From Planctomycetaceae bacterium (GTDB lineage: Bacteria; Planctomycetota; Planctomycetia; Planctomycetales; Planctomycetaceae), in NCBI GenBank assembly GCA_002726205.1, contig PBSL01000026.1, positions 1-33,028 on the forward strand: a stretch of DNA of 33,028 nt, written 5' to 3'. This document shows, piece by piece, positions 27,048 to 33,028 of this stretch (the first letter of the stretch is position 1; each line of letters opens with the position of its first letter). Under the pieces are notes generated by a model. That model worked only from the letters and a program-made list of their open reading frames with translations, searched no databases and had not been told where the DNA came from. Both the position numbers and the translations under genes were made by a program.

Positions 27048-27965
27048 CTAGTTCAACGGCTGCGCGCCCCGCATGTCACCGTAACCACCTCCCTTGGAAC
27101 CGCTGGGAATCGCTCCGAAATACCTCCCGTCGTCGGCCGGTTGACTGGCCGGCTGGTAGCGGACATCGCAGGAGAGACGGACCCGGTTGGTCGGCGAGAC
27201 GTTGTCGAGAGATCCGTGCAGAATGAACATGCTGATAATCAGCATGTCACCGGTACGGAAGTCGGCCGTCAGCAGGCGGGTGTCGCGGTCTTCGATCAGG
27301 TGGATCGGGTCGGATTGGCCCGATCCCGCGTAGGCGGCCTGCTGGACGACGGAGTCGGAGCGGTCGGCGGCGTAGTCGATGGACAGGAACGGTGCAATCA
27401 GGTCATCAAACCGATGCGATCCTTCGACCAGCACCAGCGGCCCGTCCTGGATCGGGACATCGCCGACGGGGATCCAGGCGTTGAACATCGGCTGGGCACT
27501 GCCGGCGAAGAACGGGTAGTCGTAGTGCATCGCGGTGGCCTTGCCGACGCACGTGGGTCGGAGATAGATCAGGTCGAAGGCTCGCGCCGGTTCTTCCAGG
27601 GTCGCCTGCATGATCGCCATCATGCCGGGACCGTGTGTTAACCGTCTCAGCGCCTCCCCCTCGCTGACTGATGTCCAGAACGCCCCGTCGTCGTCGGCGG
27701 GATCGATTCGCCGGCTGGTTCCCGTGGCGACGCCGCCGCCGGGCGGGTCGGCAATCTCGCCCTGTTCGGCCAGGCGGCCAAACACCTCCGACCTGGCCGC
27801 GGTCACCAGGTCGACATCCAGCACATCCCGCAGCAGTACGTAGCCGTGGTCGTTGAGGTGCTGCTTGAGCAACGCCGTGTCGGAGGCCGAGCCGGGAAAG
27901 TCGGCCAGGTGTCCGAATCTCTCGGTGGGAATCTCCACACCCTGGATCGTGGCGGCGCTGTTCAT
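27048..27965 (-). CDS. Phytanoyl-CoA dioxygenase (PhyH) family protein
   Basis: This is a 305-residue Fe(II)/2-oxoglutarate oxygenase. The facial triad is visible as H147-Y-D149 in MHYDYPFF and H250 in FILHGSLDN, with the 2-oxoglutarate-binding Arg in TNRVRLSCDVRYQP (R261 or R263). Length is normal. Its ATG overlaps the stop of the SDR gene (ATGA, 27962-27965), so the two are translationally coupled. Bacterial PhyH proteins hydroxylate many small molecules, including phosphonates, ectoine and sugars; the substrate here is unknown. Together with the coupled SDR and VOC genes it may oxidise and then process a secondary alcohol or lyase product. Confidence 0.9.
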   Translation of the reverse strand: MNSAATIQGVEIPTERFGHLADFPGSASDTALLKQHLNDHGYVLLRDVLDVDLVTAARSEVFGRLAEQGEIADPPGGGVATGTSRRIDPADDDGAFWTSVSEGEALRRLTHGPGMMAIMQATLEEPARAFDLIYLRPTCVGKATAMHYDYPFFAGSAQPMFNAWIPVGDVPIQDGPLVLVEGSHRFDDLIAPFLSIDYAADRSDSVVQQAAYAGSGQSDPIHLIEDRDTRLLTADFRTGDMLIISMFILHGSLDNVSPTNRVRLSCDVRYQPASQPADDGRYFGAIPSGSKGGGYGDMRGAQPLN

Positions 27966-28753
27966 GGCGTGTTGTCGTCCAGTTGGATCACGTTGGCCAC
28001 TCCCCCGTCTATGGGAATCGTGTGCCCGGTGATGTAGGCGGCCGCGTCGCCGGCCAGGAAGGCGACCGCTCCGGCCACGTCGCCGGCCTCACCCCAGCGT
28101 CCCAGCGGCACGCGACCGGTGACCAGTGCCGAGCGTTGCGGGTTGTTCTGTAACGCGGTGGTCATCGGCGTGCGGATCCAGCCCGGCGCCAACGCATTGA
28201 CCCGGACACCGGCATGACCCCACTCGGCGGCCAGCTCGCGGGTCAGCGACACCAGGCCGCCCTTGGTCATGCAGTAGATCGTTCCGGCCCTGCCCAGTCC
28301 GGCGATGCCGCCGCCCAGTGCCGAGACATTGATGATGCTGCCGCCGTTCTGGGAGACCATCACGCGTCCGACACGGGAGGCGACCTGAAAGGCACCACGC
28401 AGGTTGACGTCGAGAATCGCCTCGACGTCGGCGGGGTCGTAATCCAGCGGGTCGACACGGCGATGAATGCCCGCGTTGTTGACCAGGATGTCGATTCTCG
28501 AAAAATCCGCGACAACGGCGGCGACCAGAGATTCGACGGCCGCGGCATCGGTCACGTCGCAGCCGCGGCCGACAATCTCCGCCCCGGTCTCGCTGGAGAG
28601 CCGTGCCGCGGTTTCCTCGGCCGCGGCGGCATCAATGTCAGAGAGAACGACGATGGCACCGAGGCGGGCAAGTGCGGCGGCCGAGGCCTCGCCCAGGCCG
28701 CGGGCACCACCGGTCAACAGCGCCACCCGTCCCTCCAGGCCGAACAGGCTCAT
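27962..28753 (-). CDS. SDR family oxidoreductase, coupled to VOC and PhyH genes
   Basis: This is a 263-residue short-chain dehydrogenase. T-G-G-A-R-G-L-G is at residues 14-21, N-N-A-G at 92-95, and the active site is S144, Y160 and K164 in IYCMTK. The gap between S144 and Y160 is about two residues longer than usual. The Asp at the end of strand 2 (VLSDID) points to NAD. It overlaps its upstream neighbour (VOC) and downstream neighbour (PhyH) by four bases each (ATGA), a strong sign of a common operon. The substrate is unknown, but a hydroxylated product of the PhyH enzyme is a natural candidate. Confidence 0.92.
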   Translation of the reverse strand: MSLFGLEGRVALLTGGARGLGEASAAALARLGAIVVLSDIDAAAAEETAARLSSETGAEIVGRGCDVTDAAAVESLVAAVVADFSRIDILVNNAGIHRRVDPLDYDPADVEAILDVNLRGAFQVASRVGRVMVSQNGGSIINVSALGGGIAGLGRAGTIYCMTKGGLVSLTRELAAEWGHAGVRVNALAPGWIRTPMTTALQNNPQRSALVTGRVPLGRWGEAGDVAGAVAFLAGDAAAYITGHTIPIDGGVANVIQLDDNTP

Positions 28754-29250
28754 CGGTCCGTCTCCCCGGCGGCAGCCGGCTGGAAAAGTTCAAGCATGTA
28801 GTCGTCGGGGTCGAGTAGGTAGATGACCAACCCTCCGCGGTTGGGGCCGGCGGTGATTTCGATCGGGTCGGATTTGAACCGGACCCCACGATCCTTGAGG
28901 TCGTTGACGGCGGCAGCCAGGTCGTCGACGAGCAGACAGAGGTGGGAGTTGCCGGGCTGGTTGGTTGCCGTCGAAGCCGCCGCGCCGGTGTGGTTCATGT
29001 ACTGGACAACCTCCATTGTCTGGCGGCTGTCGGGGTTGACCCGAAACGAGGCGACGTTGAGTTCGACGTTCTCGTAACCGGTCTGTCGGCTCACGTAGTC
29101 TTCGCGAACCTCGGGGCGGCGGCCGATCAGTTCCATGCCCAGCAGGTCGCGATAGAAGTGGATCGACTGGTCGATGTCGGCGACGGTCAGCCCGAGGTGA
29201 TGCAGGTCTTGCAATGACCAGGAGCGGGCCTGGGACGAGGGGATGCTCAC
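28750..29250 (-). CDS. VOC family (glyoxalase/bleomycin-resistance-type) protein
   Basis: This is a 166-residue single-chain vicinal-oxygen-chelate protein with two beta-alpha-beta-beta-beta modules. Metal ligands expected for the fold are visible: His17/18 in LHHLGLTV, E80 in TMEVVQY, H103 in NSHLCLLV and E154 in YMLELFQP. The family covers glyoxalase I, dioxygenases, epimerases and resistance proteins; the complete ligand set favours an enzyme over a binding protein. It is first in the run VOC-SDR-PhyH-DUF1501-Gfo/Idh, so any promoter should lie in the 150 bp before 29250. Confidence 0.9.
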   Translation of the reverse strand: MSIPSSQARSWSLQDLHHLGLTVADIDQSIHFYRDLLGMELIGRRPEVREDYVSRQTGYENVELNVASFRVNPDSRQTMEVVQYMNHTGAAASTATNQPGNSHLCLLVDDLAAAVNDLKDRGVRFKSDPIEITAGPNRGGLVIYLLDPDDYMLELFQPAAAGETDR

Positions 29251-29360
29251 GTCGTACTCCGAGTGTGGAAACAGGCGGCGCGACCAGTGTGCCCCAATCG
29301 GGCCAGTCGAGTCAAAGGTAGGACGCCTGTCGGGCCGGTGGCGGCGGTTTCCCGAAGAGC

Positions 29361-29382
29361 CTTCCGGCGGCCGTGCCGGAAG
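29361..29382 (-). terminator. Candidate hairpin terminator after tRNA-Lys
   Basis: The arms CTTCCGGC and GCCGGAAG form a perfect 8-bp stem with a six-base loop, 18 bases after the tRNA-Lys 3' end. The sequence that follows on the minus strand (GCTCTTC) is only weakly U-rich. It may terminate the tRNA transcript. Confidence 0.4.
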
Positions 29383-29399
29383 CCGGAGCGAGGAGGAAA

Positions 29400-29472
29400 T
29401 GAGGGCGACAGGATTCGAACCTGTGACCTACGGATTAAAAGTCCGTTGCTCTGCCAACTGAGCTACGCCCCC
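29400..29472 (-). tRNA. tRNA-Lys (anticodon TTT)
   Basis: This is a 73-base cloverleaf on the minus strand. It has acceptor GGGGGCG with CGCCCTC and discriminator A, and a D arm with AGCTCAGTTGGCAGAGC. The anticodon arm CGGAC-TTTTAAT-CCG gives anticodon TTT, and the T arm ACAGG-TTCGAAT-CCTGT is complete. CCA is not encoded. Confidence 0.95.
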
Positions 29473-29553
29473 TCCTGCCGTCAAACGTGCTGATAATCGT
29501 AGCGATTGAGTGGGGAACGGGTCGAGCCAGAAGACCCGGTGGCCAACGACAAG

Positions 29554-29587
29554 GCCCCGGTTGCCACCGTTGTGGCGGGACCGGGGC
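29554..29587 (-). terminator. Strong hairpin after the outer-membrane protein gene
   Basis: The outer arms GCCCCGGT and ACCGGGGC (8 bp) and inner arms TGCCAC and GTGGCG (6 bp, one wobble) enclose the loop CGTT, with a two-base bulge. It lies 40 bp past the stop of the minus-strand gene and before tRNA-Lys. The following minus-strand sequence is CTTGTCGTT, a weak U-tract, so it is a likely intrinsic terminator. Confidence 0.55.
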
Positions 29588-29627
29588 ATTGAGGCATGGG
29601 AAATCCGGAAGGCCGACGATCGCCGCT

Positions 29628-31028
29628 CTACCAGTGAATTTCGATTCGAGCCTGCAGACCGTCGAAGGTCAGCGAGTCGTCGAGCTTGTAGAGGTTGTTG
29701 TCCTGAACCCCCTGGATGAAGCGACCGGTCGTCAGCGTGTTGTGATAGGTGGCGACATAGTAGGCCCCCGAGAATCGCCAGTTGCCGTTGGGGCTGTCCC
29801 AACCGATCCCGACCTCGAGTTCGGTGACCGGGACGAAACGACTGTCGTCAATCTCGGCCGTGGCCTGGGGTGTCGTGGATCCGCCGAAGGAATTCGTCTG
29901 GACGTATTCGGCGGTGACGTGCCCCAGCAGCATCGAGAGGGCACTCCGCACGAACAGGTGCATGCGACCGTCGAAGGGGCGTTCGAGTTCCAGGCCCAGG
30001 CGAGGCCCGCATCCGTCGAAGCCAAGAGCGGTATCGACGTCGGTCGTTCCCAGGACCGAGTAACTGGCATGGAAATCCTCGTCGATCCGCGTGTACCGGG
30101 CCCCGACGGTCAGGTCAAGATAGTAGAGGTCGCCGTCGTAGACGGTGCTGCGGTAGTGGGCATCCACGACGTCGAAGTCGAGGTCGAATTCGGCGGAGGT
30201 CGCCAGGTTGTCACTGATCACCGAGAGCGTGTTCGGGTGCATCGTGATCGGATCAAAGTAGCCGGTACCGCCGGGAAGCGAGGCGCTGCGGTGCAACTGG
30301 CTCTGGTAGAACCAGTAGTTGCCCGAAAGACTGGATTCGTCAGTCAGGTTGCTGGTCAATCCCACCCGGAATCCGGGCTGAAACATCGGGTCAGCATAGA
30401 GTGTGGCCCCGATGGGGACGGCGTTTGTTCCCAGGCCGTCGGTCGGAGTTGCGTAGGGAATGTCGACACTGCGAGCCTGCAGGTACAAGAACTCGCCGAT
30501 AAGGCCGCTGCGGTGGTTTTGCCGAACGCCGCGGCCCGAGGGGTCGCAATCGCCGGCGGGGACACAATTCTCGTCGTCGAGCAGTCGCACGGTGTCGGCC
30601 TCGTAGACTACCGGTCGGCCAAGCCCCCGGTGGGCGGCCGCTTCCAGCGGGGGAGGAATCAGGAGGTCGTCGGTCGTCGATCGTGGCTGGGTCGGTGGGA
30701 CCGGTGGGGTCGATGAGGTTTTTGCCACGGCTGGTCGAAAAATGGCTTTCTTGGCCTTTTTGACCAGAACGTCCTGGTCGGGCGTCTCCGCCTTCTGCAG
30801 CGTGGTTGTCCCGGCATGCTTATCGGCCTTGGTCAGTGAAGAACTGGCCTTCTTGGGACCGGGACGGAATTTCGCAAAGAATCCCTTCACCGCAGCTGCC
30901 ACGCTGGTCTTTTTCTTCGGAGCAGTCGAATTGATGTTCTCTTGCTCCGCGGCTCCCAAGTCCGCCGACGCCAGGATGCTGAACAACAGTGCCACGCCAA
31001 GTGCCGTGCGGAATGCGGTGGGACGCAT
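29628..31028 (-). CDS. Lpg1974-like outer-membrane beta-barrel protein
   Basis: This is a 466-residue exported protein from the ATG at 31028, with AGAGG upstream and a signal peptide (RTALGVALLFSILASADLGAA). Residues about 30-140 are low-complexity, rich in Lys, Ala, Ser and Pro. From about residue 175 a barrel begins with GEFLYLQARSVDIPYATP, then GFRVGLTSNL and repeated amphipathic strands with YYLDLTVGARYT, GPRLGLELERP, RFSGAYYVATY, ending in the terminal strand ARIEIHW with the aromatic last residue of outer-membrane proteins. The pattern fits the Legionella-type major outer-membrane protein (Lpg1974) family expanded in planctomycetes. The transported solute is unknown. Confidence 0.75.
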   Translation of the reverse strand: MRPTAFRTALGVALLFSILASADLGAAEQENINSTAPKKKTSVAAAVKGFFAKFRPGPKKASSSLTKADKHAGTTTLQKAETPDQDVLVKKAKKAIFRPAVAKTSSTPPVPPTQPRSTTDDLLIPPPLEAAAHRGLGRPVVYEADTVRLLDDENCVPAGDCDPSGRGVRQNHRSGLIGEFLYLQARSVDIPYATPTDGLGTNAVPIGATLYADPMFQPGFRVGLTSNLTDESSLSGNYWFYQSQLHRSASLPGGTGYFDPITMHPNTLSVISDNLATSAEFDLDFDVVDAHYRSTVYDGDLYYLDLTVGARYTRIDEDFHASYSVLGTTDVDTALGFDGCGPRLGLELERPFDGRMHLFVRSALSMLLGHVTAEYVQTNSFGGSTTPQATAEIDDSRFVPVTELEVGIGWDSPNGNWRFSGAYYVATYHNTLTTGRFIQGVQDNNLYKLDDSLTFDGLQARIEIHW

Positions 31029-31915
31029 GGGCAACCTCTTCTTTTCCGACAGTGAGTTTTTGGGAGGATTGTATCGATTGTGCAAAGGATGCACGAAAGC
31101 GCCATTGCCCGTCTGTATCGGTCACACGAGTGGCGCCAGCGTAGAGTTTTTCGTGAAGTTATCTGAAACAGGACAGCGAGATCTCAATCGCTCTCAAAAA
31201 ATGCAGCGCTTTCCTGCGAAAAGGGCTCTGACAGGATGCTCCAGCCCATGTCTGCGCCAGGAAGTGCCGAAGAAACCGAAGTAACTCATCTTGTCCCTCA
31301 GGGACTTTCATGGCAGCATGTGCCCTGGTGTCTTCATGGAAGATTTCTGACACGCCCAGGGACGGGAAAATGTACCTCAGATCCTGGCCTGCTGGCCAGA
31401 GCATCGGGCGAAGCTTCAAAGCAACCGTGAGGAGGTCTCGTGTTGTTCGAGACCGACTGGCGGCCGCACCTCAGCGACCCGATAAGGACCCGAAACGTGT
31501 AACTACTTATTCTTTGTGTTCGTTGAAAAATTCCCAAATTATTGACGAATCGCAATTTACCTATCTTGCGTAAACCCTTTATTCGTGGCAATATGGTTGG
31601 TTGGGATGTTTGGCTGGCACGACCGGGAGGATCTTTTTCTTCCAGGGTGGTGGCGGTCGTTGGGTCATCAGGGTGGACGACTCAGATTTTTCCACGGTGG
31701 GAGACAGGTGTCTGTCGTTTGAAAACTGGTTACTCGAAATCCCAATTGCTGATTGACTGACTATTGATGACGCTGACTTCTGGAAACCGAGGAACTGCAT
31801 CTGCAGTCCGCCGTTGCGCAGGTAAGTCCTGCGGACGGTCGGGTCGTGGGCGTGGTTCTTTTTTTTGTAGATCCAACTAATCCACTGAGTTTCGATTCTC
31901 GAAGGATGTGACTCG
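31029..31915. other. 887-bp intergenic region between divergent outer-surface genes
   Basis: No convincing gene is seen here. An 86-codon minus-strand frame (31159-31419) and a 64-codon plus-strand frame (31236-31430) have no ribosome-binding site or family match. The left part may hold the outer-membrane protein promoter (TACAAT on the minus strand at 31068-31073). A small hairpin GGTCTCG/CGAGACC lies near 31434-31454. Positions 31495-31620 are clearly AT-rich against GC-rich flanks and include a possible promoter TTTACC-16-TTTATT (31557-31584) reading toward the surface protein gene. A stronger hairpin and a T-run precede that gene. The region appears to be regulatory or untranslated leader. 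Confidence 0.5.
31811..31866 (+). promoter_or_regulatory. Structured leader of the surface protein gene: hairpin and downstream T-run
   Basis: CCGTT and CGCAGG pair with CCTGCG and GACGG around the loop TAAGT (31811-31838), 11 base pairs with a single bulged G. A run of eight T follows at 31859-31866, about 20 bases later, so it is not a classic terminator. It sits 77 bases before the start codon and could act as an attenuator-like or stability element. Confidence 0.4.
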
Positions 31916-33028
31916 ATGTTTTTTACGCCTTGGCTCCGCACGTTGGGCAATCGTCTTCGTTCCCGTTCCGTCCGCAAGGACCGCAGCAAGTCTTTGCAGA
32001 AACGATCGGAACAGCCGGCCGCCGCAATGGTGGAGTTGTTGGAGGACCGGACGCTGTTGACGATTGACGTCACAGCTTTCGCGGCGACCTCGGCGACGAT
32101 CACCGGGGGGGCCGACGCCAACGCCCTGGTCCTGGGGCAAAACGCTGGCGGGTTCCTGACGCACAACCTGTCGGGTAATCCGAATGCCACTGGTGCCTAC
32201 GCCGATGCAACGGACTTCGATCCCGGTGCCGGCACTCAGACGATTGCTGTGGCGACGGCTGGAACGATTGCTGTCAACCTTGGCGACGATGCGGATTCGA
32301 TCACGATCGATGACTCGCAGGGACTTGGCCTGCAAGGGGCAGCCTCGATTCACATCGACATTGATGGTGAGGGCGGAAGCGACGAGTTGATTGGCCCGGA
32401 TACGGCCGCGATGCTCTATGCGGTTACCGCCGCGAATGCCGGCAACCTGGGCGGTGCTGGCGTGACCGATTTTGCGAACCTCGAAAATCTCACCGGCGGC
32501 ACCCAGGCCGACACGTATGACGTGACCGCCGCGGGCAGCCTCGGGGGAGCGATCGACGGCAAGGCCGGCAACGACGTGCTCCTGGGGACCGGGATTGACG
32601 CGGTGGTGCTGACCGGAGCCGACGCCAACGGTTATGCGGGAACCGAGCCAAACATCACGGGTAACTTCGACCACATCGTCACCCTGACCGGTACCGGGGG
32701 CACGCTGACCGGCCAGGCGGTCGACAGCGTCTGGACGCTGAGTGCGACACCAACATACTTCAACGGTGCCCAGGTACTGAACCACTCCGGGTTCGCCACG
32801 CTGCAGGGCGATAGCGGCGAGGACACGTTCAACGTGACCTTCGCCAATGCGTTCAACCTCAATGGTGGTGGCAACGATGATGAATTCGACATCGACGCGG
32901 TGCTGACGGGAACCGCCGACGGCCAGGCTGGTGCCGACACGCTCGAGGGAACCGAGATCAACGCGGTGGCGCTGACCGGAGCCGACGGCGACGGATTTGC
33001 CGGAGCCGACGGAGTGACCGCCTTCGAC
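31916..33028 (+). CDS. Large repetitive surface protein with LEPR-XLL-type N-terminus, 3'-truncated by the window edge
   Basis: The frame opens at the ATG at 31916, nine bases after GAAGGA, and stays open for 371 codons to the window edge. The first 40 residues are basic (SRSVRKDRSKSLQKRSE), followed by M-V-E-L-L-E-D-R-T-L-L-T (residues 38-49). This matches the LE(P/D)R-x-LL motif found at the start of very large planctomycete extracellular proteins. The rest is acidic, rich in Gly, Asp, Ala and Thr, with G-x-x-G-x-D-x-L turns as in beta-solenoid or Ca2+-binding surface proteins. A repeat with a period of 121 residues is seen: AVVLTGADANGYAG at 229 and AVALTGADGDGFAG at 350, with IDGKAGND and ADGQAGAD in the same register. 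It is probably secreted and many times longer than shown. Function (adhesion, cell surface) is an inference. Confidence 0.85.
   Translation, partial: MFFTPWLRTLGNRLRSRSVRKDRSKSLQKRSEQPAAAMVELLEDRTLLTIDVTAFAATSATITGGADANALVLGQNAGGFLTHNLSGNPNATGAYADATDFDPGAGTQTIAVATAGTIAVNLGDDADSITIDDSQGLGLQGAASIHIDIDGEGGSDELIGPDTAAMLYAVTAANAGNLGGAGVTDFANLENLTGGTQADTYDVTAAGSLGGAIDGKAGNDVLLGTGIDAVVLTGADANGYAGTEPNITGNFDHIVTLTGTGGTLTGQAVDSVWTLSATPTYFNGAQVLNHSGFATLQGDSGEDTFNVTFANAFNLNGGGNDDEFDIDAVLTGTADGQAGADTLEGTEINAVALTGADGDGFAGADGVTAFD

Noticed and set aside
31159-31419. 86-codon minus-strand frame in the long intergenic region
   Set aside because: Starts with TTG without a ribosome-binding site and shows no family resemblance; kept only as a note in the intergenic entry.

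Overview
This window is about 33 kb of GC-rich DNA from a member of the Planctomycetota, most likely a free-living, probably marine, polysaccharide-degrading heterotroph. The evidence is the gene families. There are three DUF1501 proteins, a DUF1549/DUF1553 protein with a planctomycete-type CAQCH haem motif, and a PA14/multi-CxxCH/beta-propeller cytochrome of the PVC type. There is also a secreted sulfatase, a DUF4954 beta-helix protein, an Lpg1974-like outer-membrane protein, and a large surface protein whose N-terminus carries the planctomycete LEDRTLL (LEPR-XLL-type) motif. I cannot name a genus from sequence alone. I see no CRISPR array, insertion sequence, integrase, phage gene or rRNA.

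Layout. Positions 1-935 hold the end of a YihY/BrkB membrane protein, followed by what looks like a frameshifted remnant of a phospholipase D-like gene. Positions 1114-5796 (minus) are a four-gene unit: HpaI-type aldolase, secreted Asp-box (sialidase-like) protein, secreted sulfatase and an enolase-superfamily enzyme. Together these suggest uptake and degradation of a sulfated, acidic sugar. Positions 5964-7259 (plus) encode a secreted PQQ-type beta-propeller. Positions 7269-10026 (minus) encode a DUF4954 protein and a ureidoglycolate-lyase-like protein. Positions 10056-14758 (plus) encode a 1431-residue multihaem/PA14/beta-propeller protein translationally coupled to a small anti-sigma-like protein. 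Next come a TPR protein (minus), an SDR (plus), a ZIP metal transporter (minus, overlapping the SDR tail to tail) and tRNA-Gln(CTG).

Positions 17727-24146 hold a lone DUF1501 gene, an amidohydrolase (minus), a cupin, and a DUF1549/1553 plus DUF1501 pair. Positions 24171-29250 (minus) are a five-gene run: VOC protein, SDR, phytanoyl-CoA-dioxygenase-like protein, DUF1501 and Gfo/Idh/MocA oxidoreductase. The first three are joined by ATGA overlaps and look like a small catabolic module. tRNA-Lys(TTT) follows.

The right end has an outer-membrane beta-barrel gene (minus) and, across an 887-bp intergenic region that is locally AT-rich, the start of a large repetitive surface protein. That gene has no stop codon inside the window: it opens at 31916, keeps a 121-codon repeat register, and runs off the right edge. 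It is probably the most distinctive object here, together with its long structured leader.
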